Positions 37,392-46,633 of a stretch of 64,000 nt of DNA are shown here, in pieces. Location of the stretch: assembly GCF_025857195.1 (NCBI RefSeq), contig NZ_CP109789.1:62001-126000 (forward strand), written 5' to 3'. Under the pieces are notes generated by a model. The model was not told the origin of the DNA and did no database searches. It saw only the letters and a program-made list of their open reading frames with translations. The position numbers and the translations under genes are program-made. The stretch is from Leisingera thetidis (GTDB lineage Bacteria; Pseudomonadota; Alphaproteobacteria; Rhodobacterales; Rhodobacteraceae). How positions within the stretch are numbered: the first letter of the stretch is position 1; every line of letters begins with the position of its first letter.

Positions 37392-38815
37392 GTGGCAGCG
37401 GCGGCGGAGATGCTGCGGCGCAGGGCGGTTCTGTCGGCCTTGCCGGTGGCGCCCAGCGGCAGGGCAGCGGCGAAATGCACCGCATCGGGAAGCTTGAAGC
37501 GGTCGATGCGGTCGCGCGCCCAGGCGAGAAGTGCCTCGGCACCCAGCATTGCGCCGTCGCGCGGTACGACAAGCAGATGAATCGCTTCCCCGAAGCGAGG
37601 GTCGGGTACGCCAGTGGCCAGCGTGGCGCGCACCGCGGGGTGCTTGGCAAATACGGCCTCTACTTCCAGAGGCGAGACCTTGTTGCCGCCGCGGTTGATC
37701 AGCTCTTTGAGTCTTCCGCGCAGAAAAACCTCGCCATCCGGAGCAATCAGGCCGAGGTCGCCGGTGCGGATCCAGCCGTCCTGCAGCGTGTCGCGGGTGA
37801 GGTCAGGCCGATCGAGATAGCCTAGCATGGAATAGGGGCTGCGAATGAGCAGTTCCGAGGTCTGCGGATCGGTCGCGACGCCGACCCCGGCGGCGGGGCG
37901 TCCGAGGCTATTGCCGGTATTGGTGGTGGACTGGCTTCGATCACTGGCCCGGTCACGCCGGAACAGATCGCAGGTGCCGGTTTCGGTCAGCCCGTAAATG
38001 CCATGGATGGTGGCCGCTGGCCAGCGGCTGAACACTGCAGCGCGCAGATCAGCGCTGACCGCTTCTCCGCCGGTCAGAAAGTTCAGAGGGCGGACGCATG
38101 GGGTGCCCTTGCCCAGCATGCGCAGCATTGTCGGCACCGCGGCGAAATGGGTGAGCGGGCGGCCGGACAGAAGGCGCTCGGCCCAGTCGGGCGAAAATCG
38201 CGCGGTCATGTGCACCCGCCCGCCCAACATCAGCGGCAGGAAAGTGGCCCATTGGCCGAAACTGAACTGCAATTGCAGGGGCACGGCGGTCTCGGGGCCG
38301 CCTTCCATACCGATTTCCGCACGAATGGCGGCGAGTTTTGCGGATATACGCGAGCGGGACAGGACGACGCCCTTGGGGGTGCCCGTGGAGCCGGAGGTGA
38401 AGGTGATCATCGCCGCGCCGTCCAAAATGTCTCTGGACGTCGGCGGCGCGGAGGCGCGTCGCGTCACTTCGGGCACCGCGCGCCGAGTGGCTTCGGTGGG
38501 AACGAAAGCGAGCCTCGCGCCGGTGGCGGTTTCAAGTTGCGCGCGCGTGGCGGGGTGGGTCTTGCAGTGCAGCGGCACGGCGGTGCCGCCGGCTCCGATC
38601 ACCGCCAGGATCGCGGCAACGTCCTCGGCCCGTCCGCCGACCGGAACCAGAACGGGCTCCTGCGGGATGAGCCCGGCGGAGAGCAGCGCCTGCGTCCCCT
38701 CCTGCGCCATCTGCTGCAGACCGTCGAGCCCCAACCAGCCGATGTCATCCGAAACACCGCCGCCTTCAGGCGCTCGCATAATGGCGTCGTGGAAATCCTC
38801 GAACGGCTCGGTCAT
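37388..38815 (-). CDS. AMP-dependent acyl-CoA synthetase, short form
   Basis: 475-residue adenylate-forming enzyme. The P-loop is ITFTSGSTGTPKGVVLSRS, with IHGIYGLTETGTCDLF, GWIRTGDLGLI, GRLKELINRGGNKVSPLEVE and a C-terminal lysine in LPLGATGKADRTAL. It is shorter at the N-terminus than most family members. It is coupled at both ends by ATGA overlaps to the MFS and crotonase genes. A second CoA ligase in one operon suggests two acid substrates or two steps. Confidence 0.82.
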   Translation of the reverse strand: MTEPFEDFHDAIMRAPEGGGVSDDIGWLGLDGLQQMAQEGTQALLSAGLIPQEPVLVPVGGRAEDVAAILAVIGAGGTAVPLHCKTHPATRAQLETATGARLAFVPTEATRRAVPEVTRRASAPPTSRDILDGAAMITFTSGSTGTPKGVVLSRSRISAKLAAIRAEIGMEGGPETAVPLQLQFSFGQWATFLPLMLGGRVHMTARFSPDWAERLLSGRPLTHFAAVPTMLRMLGKGTPCVRPLNFLTGGEAVSADLRAAVFSRWPAATIHGIYGLTETGTCDLFRRDRASDRSQSTTNTGNSLGRPAAGVGVATDPQTSELLIRSPYSMLGYLDRPDLTRDTLQDGWIRTGDLGLIAPDGEVFLRGRLKELINRGGNKVSPLEVEAVFAKHPAVRATLATGVPDPRFGEAIHLLVVPRDGAMLGAEALLAWARDRIDRFKLPDAVHFAAALPLGATGKADRTALRRSISAAAAT

Positions 38816-39624
38816 GGCGCGAACCTCCGGTCCCGCCAGTCCAGAGCCACGCGCAGTCCGCCCGACCGCAGGACATCGAGAAAGGCGGCCTTGTCGCGGC
38901 TGCCTTCGCCCTCAAGCTCAAGGTCGATTTCGAGCGCCCGCTCAAGCCCGCGGCCCATGCCGGCGCTTTCCATCGTCTCGTTGATCTGCTGTTTGGTGCG
39001 CCGGATCACCATCGGGTCGACCACGGCGATCGCCCGCGCCATTTCGAGCGCGGTGGGCAAGAGGTCGTGATCCGCGACGACACGGTTGATCATGCCCATC
39101 TCTCGCGCGGCCTTGGCCGGGATGCGGTCCTGCCCGAGAAACGCAATTTCCTTGGCCTTCTTCGGCCCGGCCAACCAGGGCAGGAGCATCACTACGATGC
39201 CCGCACCGAATTTCACTTCAGGTTCGCCGAAGGTCGCGGATTGCCCCGCAAGGGTGATGTCGCAGGCCATAGCAAGCTCGCAGCCTCCGGCCAGCGCCGG
39301 GCCGTTGACCGCGGCGATCGTGGGCTTGGAGAGCCCATGAAACCGCATCACCGTGTCGAAATCGCGGCGCAGCACCGGGCGCCATTCGTCTATGCCCCGT
39401 GGTGTCGCCGCGGCCTGATCCTGCAGGTCGAACCCGGCGGAAAACGCCTTGCCGGCGCCAGTAACCACGATGACGCGGCAAGCATCATCGGCCTCCATCG
39501 CGTCACAGGCGGCGGCCATCTCGGCCAGCATCTTCTGGCTCATCGCGTTGAGCCGGTCCGGCCGGTTCAGCCGGAGGAGCCGCACCGGCCCCTGTTCCTC
39601 GATGGTGATGGTGTCGAATTTCAT
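38812..39624 (-). CDS. Enoyl-CoA hydratase/isomerase (crotonase family), second copy
   Basis: 270-residue crotonase-fold enzyme. FSAGFDLQDQAA forms the oxyanion hole. The glutamates are in AGGCELAMACDITLAG and TFGEPEVKFGAG. LNRPDRLNAM is standard. It is the first enzyme gene of the operon, 22 bp after the TetR gene and overlapping the ligase gene. Similar in order of motifs to the copy at 32646 but clearly diverged, so the two probably act on different intermediates. Confidence 0.84.
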   Translation of the reverse strand: MKFDTITIEEQGPVRLLRLNRPDRLNAMSQKMLAEMAAACDAMEADDACRVIVVTGAGKAFSAGFDLQDQAAATPRGIDEWRPVLRRDFDTVMRFHGLSKPTIAAVNGPALAGGCELAMACDITLAGQSATFGEPEVKFGAGIVVMLLPWLAGPKKAKEIAFLGQDRIPAKAAREMGMINRVVADHDLLPTALEMARAIAVVDPMVIRRTKQQINETMESAGMGRGLERALEIDLELEGEGSRDKAAFLDVLRSGGLRVALDWRDRRFAP

Positions 39625-39646
39625 AGTATATTGCCCCCGTGAATGG

Positions 39647-40339
39647 TCACTGCACGTCTTGATCGCTCATTCGGCCCATTGCGCGGATGCCGCCGACGAC
39701 AAAAGGAATGAGCACCTCCTGATAGGCATCGTATTCGGCCATCCCGCCATCATCCCCGAGCAGCGAATTGATCCGCGTGTCGTTGGTGGTGGCGCCGTAG
39801 AGGCTGGCCAGCAGAAACTGAAAAGCGCGCACGGCGGCCTCTTCGGAAAGACCGGGCAACGCAGTCCGCATGGCCGCGATGAAACGCACCGCGGTCGGGT
39901 TGAAGGCTTCGGAGATCACCGCTGAAAGCTGCCCGTTCCAGACGTTGCGACCGATGAAGAGCGCATAGCTGCGCCAGCCGGGATCCTCGCCGCGCAGCCG
40001 GGCAAAATAGGGGTCGATGAAGGCCCGCACGACCGGTTCGAGCGCCACCGAATCGGCACCGACGAGCTGTTCGTAGGATTGCAGAAGCTGCATCCGCTCG
40101 TCGCTGATCACCCCGGCGCGGCGCAGGACCACGTCCCGGATCAGCTCCTCCTTCTGGCCGAAGTGATAGACGATCTGCCCGACATTGGCATCCGCCTCCA
40201 GGGCGATTTCCTTCAAGGTCACGGTCTCTATCCCGTTTTCCGCAAAGAGCCTTTCCGCCGCGTCAAGAAGGCGGCCGCGGGTGGCAACGTTGTAGGAGCT
40301 GGATCTTTTCGTACTGCTTGCCACCTCAGAATTCCCCAT
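39647..40339 (-). CDS. TetR-family regulator
   Basis: 230-residue repressor with N-terminal helix-turn-helix VTLKEIALEADANVGQIVYHFGQKEELI and a C-terminal region of the type containing VRFIAAMRTALPGLSEEAAVRAFQFLL, as in regulators sensing acyl-CoA or aromatic ligands. It is the first gene of the acyl-CoA operon and faces the TRAP genes, so it can control both from the shared gap at 40340-40484. Confidence 0.84.
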   Translation of the reverse strand: MGNSEVASSTKRSSSYNVATRGRLLDAAERLFAENGIETVTLKEIALEADANVGQIVYHFGQKEELIRDVVLRRAGVISDERMQLLQSYEQLVGADSVALEPVVRAFIDPYFARLRGEDPGWRSYALFIGRNVWNGQLSAVISEAFNPTAVRFIAAMRTALPGLSEEAAVRAFQFLLASLYGATTNDTRINSLLGDDGGMAEYDAYQEVLIPFVVGGIRAMGRMSDQDVQ

Positions 40340-40354
40340 CTCAGAGCTAAATTC

Positions 40355-40419
40355 GATATAATGTATCTAATTTGGCCGCAAAAAATATGTTTGACAAGTG
40401 GTTTATTTTCAAAAATCAT
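40355..40419. promoter_or_regulatory. Divergent control region of TetR and TRAP genes
   Basis: The AT-rich gap holds GATA-TAATG-TATC (40355-40367), a small inverted repeat suited to a TetR dimer. For the plus strand, TTGACA (40391-40396) is followed after 17 bp by AATCAT (40414-40419), a good -35 with a weak -10. No direct evidence links the two. Confidence 0.4.
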
Positions 40420-40484
40420 TATGGCATTACGAAATTTGTCGCCGAACGGGAGGTCGGTTGTCGAATTTCAGGTCGGGAGGGAAC

Positions 40485-41045
40485 ATGCGAATACTGAATT
40501 GGATCGACAGCCTCAATCTGTGGATCGGGAGGCTAGTCAGTTATGCGGTCTGGATCGGCGCGGGTGTCCTCGTTTTCGAGGTGGTCTCGCGCTATCTCTT
40601 CAATAGTCCGACAGTCTGGGCGCATGGCTATACGCAACGCATCTTCGCCGTCTATTTCATCCTGATCGGCGCCTATACCTTTTTGCGTGCCGGCCATGTG
40701 CGCGTCGACCTGCTGCTGCAAAACCGCAGCCCGCGCGCCCGGGCGCTGCTTGATGCGCTGTGCTACCTGCTCTTGATCGTCTGGTGCTTCGGGCTGGCCT
40801 GGGAAGGCTGGAATTTCTTCGACGAAGCGCTGCTCTGGCAGGAAAAGGACGACAGCGCGCTGGCCCATCCGCTCTGGCCGGTCAAGTTCGCCTTGTTCGT
40901 CGCTGCGGCGCTTTTCGCGCTGCAGGCCCTTGCCGCCTTCATCCGTGCCGCCCTGGCGGTTTTCACACCGGAGAACGGCACCGGCGCAACCTGCGGGAAC
41001 AACACCTGCAACGCCCCCAGCGGAGACCCTGTCCATGAGTCCTGA
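40485..41045 (+). CDS. dctQ: TRAP transporter small permease (DctQ)
   Basis: 186-residue protein with four membrane segments (LNLWIGRLVSYAVWIGAGVLVFEVVSRYLF first) and VDLLLQNRSPRARALLDALCYLL. The C-terminal tail is long and rich in small polar residues, including two cysteines in TCGNNTCNAPS, which is unusual. I chose the ATG at 40485 after CGGGAGG. It overlaps the DctM gene by 11 bases. Confidence 0.84.
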   Translation: MRILNWIDSLNLWIGRLVSYAVWIGAGVLVFEVVSRYLFNSPTVWAHGYTQRIFAVYFILIGAYTFLRAGHVRVDLLLQNRSPRARALLDALCYLLLIVWCFGLAWEGWNFFDEALLWQEKDDSALAHPLWPVKFALFVAAALFALQALAAFIRAALAVFTPENGTGATCGNNTCNAPSGDPVHES

Positions 41046-42336
41046 GCTTCTCACAATCGGTATGTTTGGCAGCCTCATCATTGCCATTATCCTCGGCGTT
41101 TCGCTGTCCTTCGCGATGGGCGGAATCGCGGTGATCTTTACGCTTCTGATGAGCGGCCCGCAGGGTCTTTATTCGGTGGTTTCCAGCACGTTCGGCAACA
41201 TGTGGTCGATCCTGCTTTCGGCGATTCCGCTGTTCATCGCCATTGGCATCGCGCTTGGCCGTTCCAAGATCGCAGACGACCTCTATCGTGCCTTCTATCT
41301 CTGGTCGGGGCGGCTCAACGGCGGGCTTCTGGTAGGGACGTCGGGTTTTGCCGCGGTCCTGTCGGCGATGACCGGCAATTGTTCCGCCTCGACAATCACC
41401 ACCGGGCTGGTTGGCATTCCGGCCATGAAGCGGCACGGCTACAATGACAGATTCGTGCTGGGCACCATCGGCGCCTCGGGTACGCTGGGCATCCTTATCC
41501 CCCCGTCAATCACCCTGATCATTATCGGCATGATGACCGGGCTTTCAGTGGGAAAGCTGTTCTTTGGCGGGCTTATCGCGGGGCTTTTCATCCTCGCAGC
41601 CTTCATCCTCTATATAGGGATACGGGCCTATCTGCGCCCCGATCTTGCACCCGCTGCCGAAGTTGCGGCGCCGTTTCGAGAAAGGCTGGCGGCGTTGAAG
41701 TCAGTGATCCTGCCGCTTCTGATCGTGCTTTCGGTGCTGGTATCGATTTTCCTCGGCATTGCGACCCCCACCGAAGCCGCGGCCGTGGGCGTGGCGGCGG
41801 TGCTGTTTTCGGTCTGGCTGCGCGGCGAGCTGAGTTTCGAATTCCTCCGGCAGGTGAGCCATGACACAGCCTCTGTCACCGGCATGGTGGTCTGGATCAT
41901 CTTCGGCGCGGGCGCCTTCGTTTCGATCTATTCCAGCGGCGGCGGGATCAGCTTCATGCTCGACTTGCTGCGCGATACAGGCCTGAGCCCCTGGATGGTC
42001 ATCATCCTGATGCAGGTCGCGGCGCTGGTACTGGGCATGTTCCTCGACCCGGTGGGCATCATCCTGCTGACGCTGCCGATCTTCTTTCCGATCGTGCAGG
42101 AGCTGGGCTTTGATCCGGTCTGGTTCTGCGTGATCTTTCAGCTGAACCTGTGTATCGGCTACATCACGCCGCCCTTCGGCTACAACCTGTTTTACCTCAA
42201 GAGCCTGAGCCCGGAGACGCCGATCTCGCACATTTACAGCGCGGTGGTGCCATTTCTCGCGATCATGCTGCTGACCGGCGCCTTTCTGATGGCGGTGCCA
42301 GGGATCCTGATCAACCTCACGGCCTACATGAACTGA
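41035..42336 (+). CDS. dctM: TRAP transporter large permease (DctM)
   Basis: 433-residue channel subunit with about 12 hydrophobic segments. Family stretches include GTSGFAAVLSAMTGNCSASTITTGLVGIPAM, LGTIGASGTLGILIPPSITLIIIGMMTG and IATPTEAAAVGVAAVLF. The start at ATG 41035 fits the usual N-terminus (LLTIGMFGSLIIAII). It works with the small subunit just upstream and the receptor just downstream. Confidence 0.87.
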   Translation: MSPELLTIGMFGSLIIAIILGVSLSFAMGGIAVIFTLLMSGPQGLYSVVSSTFGNMWSILLSAIPLFIAIGIALGRSKIADDLYRAFYLWSGRLNGGLLVGTSGFAAVLSAMTGNCSASTITTGLVGIPAMKRHGYNDRFVLGTIGASGTLGILIPPSITLIIIGMMTGLSVGKLFFGGLIAGLFILAAFILYIGIRAYLRPDLAPAAEVAAPFRERLAALKSVILPLLIVLSVLVSIFLGIATPTEAAAVGVAAVLFSVWLRGELSFEFLRQVSHDTASVTGMVVWIIFGAGAFVSIYSSGGGISFMLDLLRDTGLSPWMVIILMQVAALVLGMFLDPVGIILLTLPIFFPIVQELGFDPVWFCVIFQLNLCIGYITPPFGYNLFYLKSLSPETPISHIYSAVVPFLAIMLLTGAFLMAVPGILINLTAYMN

Positions 42337-42411
42337 TTTCCGGACGGCGACGGCCGCCCGAGACTTGAGCCGCAGCCGCGGTGCCACGAAATCAACAAGG
42401 AGGAGACTACC

Positions 42412-43458
42412 ATGACCACCAATACAATTGGCTGGCGCCAGCTACTGAAGGGCAGCGCCGTTGCAATGGGGGCCACGGCGCTTTCGGCACCGGCGGTCCT
42501 GGCCCAGGAACAGATCAAGTGGCGCATCCAAAGCCACTGGACGCCGGGTGTGGAATACTACGACTCCATTTATCTGGAATTCGCCCGCTGGGTGACGGAG
42601 GCCACCGATGGCGAGATCCAGATCGAGGCGGTGCAGGCCAATACCGTGGCGCCCACCAACGAGGTTCTCGGCGCCCTGCGCCGCGGGCTGCTCGACGCGG
42701 CCTTCATCTTTCCCGGCTACTGGATCGGGCGCATTCCCGCCGCGGGGCACCTTAACGGCAACCTCGCCACATGGGAAAACCATGAGGAGATGCAGTTTTT
42801 CTTCTATGACATGGGTGCGCTCGACGTGATCCGCGAGGCTTATGCCAAATACGGCATCTATCAGGCCGGGCCGATCTCCTTTGCCGGGCTGGCGGTCTTT
42901 TCCAAGAAGCCGATCGAGACCATGGAAGATTTCCAGGGGTTCAAGATCCGCTCTACCGGGACGCCGGGCCGCGTTTTTGAGAAGATGGGCGCAACACCGG
43001 TCTTCATCCCGGGCGGCGAGCTTTATCAGAGCCTCCAGACCGGCGTGGTAGACGGCGCGCATTGGGGCTGTGTCGCGACCGGCTGGGGGATGAACCTTCA
43101 GGAGGTGACGAGCCATATTGTGACCCCGGATTTCCTCAGCCACTCGAACGGCGAATTCATCGTTGGCATGGAACAGTGGAACCGGCTGGGCGAGGATCAC
43201 AAGCGTATTGTCAACAGCGCCGTGCGCGCGATGAGCGCCAATGCGAGCGCCCATTTCCGTCATCTCGACTTTTTGCGGATGAAGGAATTCACCGAAGAGA
43301 TGGGCAAAGATATCGTAACGGTCTCGCCCAGTGTCATGGCCGAACTAAGGGACAAATCGCTCGAAGTTGTCGATGAATATTCGAAAGGAGACCCGGAGTT
43401 CTCAGGGCGCATCGGCGAGAAGCTACATGAGTTCATGCGCCTCACTGGTAAGATTTGA
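42412..43458 (+). CDS. dctP: TRAP transporter solute-binding protein (DctP)
   Basis: 348-residue periplasmic receptor. The signal region WRQLLKGSAVAMGATALSAPAVLAQ lacks a proper twin arginine. The mature part starts EQIKWRIQSHWTPG. Ligand-site segment: FKIRSTGTPGRVFEKMGATPVFIPGGELYQSLQTGVVDGAHWG, with the clamping arginine. AAGGAGGAG precedes the start. Together with the neighbouring TetR-acyl-CoA operon it suggests uptake of a carboxylic acid that the CoA ligases then activate. Confidence 0.87.
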   Translation: MTTNTIGWRQLLKGSAVAMGATALSAPAVLAQEQIKWRIQSHWTPGVEYYDSIYLEFARWVTEATDGEIQIEAVQANTVAPTNEVLGALRRGLLDAAFIFPGYWIGRIPAAGHLNGNLATWENHEEMQFFFYDMGALDVIREAYAKYGIYQAGPISFAGLAVFSKKPIETMEDFQGFKIRSTGTPGRVFEKMGATPVFIPGGELYQSLQTGVVDGAHWGCVATGWGMNLQEVTSHIVTPDFLSHSNGEFIVGMEQWNRLGEDHKRIVNSAVRAMSANASAHFRHLDFLRMKEFTEEMGKDIVTVSPSVMAELRDKSLEVVDEYSKGDPEFSGRIGEKLHEFMRLTGKI

Positions 43459-43596
43459 GCCGCATTTGTCTAGCGAGCCGACGGCGCGCATGAGTGGCCA
43501 CCCGCGCCCATATCCGTTCAAGCGGAAGGACATGCGGGGCTGATCTCACTGCTTTGCGGTCTTTGCAAGGCTAGAAATGTCCCGATCCGACCCTAA

Positions 43597-43632
43597 GCCG
43601 CTGACCGGCAAAATAACGTGCCGGTCAGCGGC
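43597..43632 (+). terminator. Hairpin after the TRAP operon
   Basis: A perfect 14-bp stem (43597-43610 with 43619-43632) around an 8-base loop lies about 140 bp past the dctP stop. No long T run follows, so it may be a rho-type or stabilising hairpin, or the outer end of the IS481 remnant. Confidence 0.5.
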
Positions 43633-43887
43633 TCCCTATCTCATTAAAGTCAAGACCAGTCTAGGCGTTCAGTCCCGGCATCTGGCGGATCAGATTTAAG
43701 ATGAATCTCTGGCTCTGACGTTCAAATTTTGCAGATGTATTCGTATGGCGTGAGGCCACTGAGGGCCTCGAGCCCGCGGGCAAAACTGTAAGCCGCGGTG
43801 AAGTCGCCGAGGTGCGTGCGAAGCTGCTGGTGGTTGGTAACCGCCCGATTTGAACCGCCTGCTCGTGTGTCCTGGAGATTGCTAAGA

Positions 43888-43923
43888 GACGTCCATAAAG
43901 ACGTCTTTAATGACGTCTCCTAC
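43888..43923 (+). repeat. Three 12-bp iterons (GACGTC-N6) before tnpA
   Basis: GACGTC occurs at 43888, 43900 and 43912 with an exact 12-bp period; spacers are CATAAA, TTTAAT and TCCTAC. Each hexamer is itself a palindrome. The third lies just after the tnpA ATG (43910), so a bound protein could block its transcription or translation. Confidence 0.7.
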
Positions 43924-44302
43924 AGGGAGGGAGGCAGCTGTGCGGGGCGAAATTCTTGGCTTGGAGCGTCGGCGCCGCTGGAGTGACGACGAGAAGTTGG
44001 CGATTGTGCTTTCGGTCGGGGTGAACGGCGCGACCGTGTCGCAGGTCGCACATCGCCACGAGATCAGGCGGCAGCAGATCTATGCCTGGCGATACGAGCT
44101 GAGGAGGAAGGGGCTTCTGACGCCGGACGACGCGACGCTATTCCTGCCCGTCGATATTACGACGCCGCCGGAAGCGTGCGCCCCTGAAGCGAGCTTGGCG
44201 TTGATTGAGGTGGTTCTGCGCAATGGTCGCAGCTTGCGGGTCGATGCCCATGTGGATGCTGCGGTGCTGACCCGTTTGATCCAGGCGGTGGAGGCGGCAT
44301 GA
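43910..44302 (+). CDS. IS66 TnpA
   Basis: 130-residue accessory protein with a helix-turn-helix of the transposase-8/IS66 orf1 type: WSDDEKLAIVLSVGVNGATVSQVAHRHEIRRQQIYAWR. The C-terminal part is acidic and lacks catalytic motifs. It probably binds the element ends. It overlaps tnpB by four bases. An internal start after the iterons cannot be excluded. Confidence 0.82.
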   Translation: MTSPTGREAAVRGEILGLERRRRWSDDEKLAIVLSVGVNGATVSQVAHRHEIRRQQIYAWRYELRRKGLLTPDDATLFLPVDITTPPEACAPEASLALIEVVLRNGRSLRVDAHVDAAVLTRLIQAVEAA

Positions 44303-44646
44303 TCGGCCCGGGCACCGGCATTCGCGTTTACCTGGCCTGCGGTCACACTGATATGCGCAAAGGTATCGCGGGGCTTTCAGCGATCGCGCAGGATGTCTTG
44401 AGGCAGCGGCCATCGAACGGTGCCGTGTTCGCGTTTCGAGGGCGCCGCGGCGACAGGGTGAAGCTTCTGTATTGGGATGGCCAGGGCTTTTGCCTGTATT
44501 ACAAAGTCCTGGAGAAGGGTCGTTTCCCATGGCCTGCGGCGCCGGATGGCAGCGTGCGTCTGACCGCCGCTCAATTGGCCATGCTCTGGGAGGGGATCGA
44601 CTGGCGCAGGCCGGATTGGGGCGCGCCACCAGCCCGGACGGGCTGA
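44299..44646 (+). CDS. IS66 TnpB
   Basis: 115-residue IS66 orf2 protein: MIGPGTGIRVYLACGHTDMRKGIAGLSAIAQDV, VFAFRGRRGDRVKLLYWDGQGFCLYYKVLEKGRFPWP. The sequence is typical and intact. Its biochemical role in IS66 transposition is unknown; it is needed together with TnpA and TnpC in studied members. Confidence 0.88.
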   Translation: MIGPGTGIRVYLACGHTDMRKGIAGLSAIAQDVLRQRPSNGAVFAFRGRRGDRVKLLYWDGQGFCLYYKVLEKGRFPWPAAPDGSVRLTAAQLAMLWEGIDWRRPDWGAPPARTG

Positions 44647-44708
44647 TTTATCTCTCTGGAATCGTTTGTTTTTATGGCGTCCGATCTGGGAGAATGGTAT
44701 CCACCATC

Positions 44709-46337
44709 ATGTCCGTAGAAGCCACGCCTCTCCCCAATGATCCCGCCGTTCTGAAGGCGATGATCGCCGCGTTGCAGGCGGAAAACCAGAAGATGTCCGC
44801 CAGTTTGCGGGCGCATGATCTGCTGGTTCAGGCGCTGCGCGTCCGGATTGCCAGATTGCAGAAGCAGAAATTCGGCTCCAGTTCGGAAAAGATCGAGCGG
44901 GAGATCGAGCAACTGGAACTGGCGCTGGAGGACCTGCAGGTTGCGCTCGCCGAGGCGGATGAACTGCCGCCGGAGGGCGACGATGAGCCGGAGACGGACA
45001 ACCAGACCCCGGAACCAGCCGAACCGCGGGAGTCGAGGCGCCGCCGTCCGAAGGTGTCGCAGGACACGCCGCGCGAACGCCGCGAGCTTGACCCCGGCGA
45101 CAGTTGCCCGGATTGCGGGGGCGATCTGCGTGTGGTCGGGGAGGATGTCAGCGAGCTGATCGACATGATTGCAGCCCAGCTGAAGGTCATCGAAATCGCG
45201 CGTATCAAGAAATCCTGCCGGCGCTGCGAGCGTATGGTTCAAAGCCCGGCGCCCAGCCGTCCGATCCCACGGAGCATGGCGGGCCCGAACCTTCTGGCTT
45301 ATGTGCTGACCTCGAAGTTCGACGACCACGTGCCGTTGTATCGTCAGAACGAGATCTTCGCCCGCATGGGGGCAGACATCCCTGACACGACCCTGGCCGG
45401 CTGGTGCGGCGGGGCAATGAAGACGCTGGCGCCGCTGATCGAGAAGATCGAGGCCGAGATCATGGCCAGCAATCTTCTGCACGCAGATGACACGCCCATC
45501 CGGGTTCTCGATCGCGGCCGCCGCGACAAGGGGCTCGGAAGGGCGTCAAGAAAGGCCGGATCTGGGCCTATGTCCGGGATCAGCGCCCATGGGCGGGCAC
45601 GGCCCCGCCCGGTGCGGTCTATCACTTTGCCCCGGACTGGAAGGAAGAGCATGTCCTCGCCCATCTTGGCGAGACCAGCGGCATTCTCCAGGCTGATGGC
45701 TACAAGGGGTATGCCAAGCTCTATGCCGCGGACCTGGACGGCAAGAGCCAGTTCCGGGAGGCCGCGTGCTGGGCGCATCTTCGCCGCGGCTTTCACGATG
45801 TCTGGACCGCGACGAAATCCGCAATCGCGCGCGAGGCGCTCGACCGTATCGGCAAGCTCTACGACATCGAACGGGAAATCAGCGGCAAGCCTGCCGAACT
45901 GCGGCTGGCCGTGCGCCAAAAAGGAAAGCAAGCCCAAGGTTGATGCGTTCCGGGACTGGGTCGAAAGGCAGCTCACCCGTATTCCCGGTAAGAGTGATCT
46001 GGCCAAGGCGTTCCGCTACGGGCTGAGCCGCTGGGCTTCATTCACGCTGTTTCTGGAGGACGGGCGCGTGGCCATCGACAACAATCCCGCCGAGCGCGCG
46101 CTGCGGCCCATTGGCGTTGGCAGGCGGAACTGGCTATTCGCGGGTTCGGATACCGGCGGTGAAACGCTCGCCCGCGCCATGACCGTCATCGAGACGGCAA
46201 AGATGAACGGCCTCGATCCGCAGGCCTACCTCGCAGATGTCTTGGACCGTATCCACGATCACATGGTCAACCGGCTGGCCGAATTGCTCCCTTGGAACTG
46301 GAAGCCGGCAGATCAGAAACGCAGCGAGGCTGCGTGA
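44709..46337 (+). pseudogene. IS66 TnpC transposase, two compensating frameshifts
   Basis: DDE transposase. An N-terminal coiled segment (ALQAENQKMSASLRAHDLLVQALRVR) is followed by a zinc-finger pair CPDCGGDL/CRRCERM. The first aspartate is in LLHADDTPIRVLD. After about 45535 (one base missing before GVKKGRIWAYVRDQRP) the frame is wrong until about 45915 (one extra C before KKESKPKV), where it returns. The middle in the other frame carries LQADGYKGYAKLY with the second aspartate. The glutamate lies in AIDNNPAERALRP. Without correction about 130 residues are scrambled, so it is inactive. Confidence 0.83.
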
Positions 46338-46633
46338 TGGCAGCGACGACCTACGTCTGCTCCATCGCCCATGTCGCCAGCCTGCTGGGCGAGGATCCTG
46401 GACTTCTCGAGGCCATCGTCAGCAACGACGACAACCTCTCCTACGGCAACATCGTCAGCGTCCACATCGGACGGGACGACTACATTACGGCGCTGACCGA
46501 CGAGGGCATCGACGAATTGCGCGACATGCTGGCATCAGCACGAGTGTCCGTTGAGGCATGGCACAGCTTCCTCGAAGACTTCGTCGCTGAGCCCGACATC
46601 ATCGCCCGCGTCAACAATCAACCGCTGCGGTAA
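46337..46633 (+). CDS. Small passenger protein in IS66, unknown function
   Basis: 98 residues, overlapping the tnpC stop by a base (TGATG) and ending 15 bp before the element's terminus. It begins MAATTYVCSIAHVASLLGE and contains LTDEGIDELRDML and VEAWHSFLEDF. It is acidic, predicted mostly helical, with no membrane segment or catalytic motif I recognise. Being inside the repeats it moves with the element. It could be a regulator of transposition or an addiction-type protein, but nothing in the sequence decides. Confidence 0.6.
   Translation: MAATTYVCSIAHVASLLGEDPGLLEAIVSNDDNLSYGNIVSVHIGRDDYITALTDEGIDELRDMLASARVSVEAWHSFLEDFVAEPDIIARVNNQPLR

Noticed and set aside
38003..39070. A 355-residue plus-strand frame opposite the CoA ligase and crotonase
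   Set aside because: Antisense to two strongly supported genes; low complexity and no motif.
43597..43632. Reading the 14-bp hairpin as a transposon end
   Set aside because: It has no partner copy near the IS481 remnant's other side, which is missing, so a transcription-end role after the TRAP genes is the simpler call.
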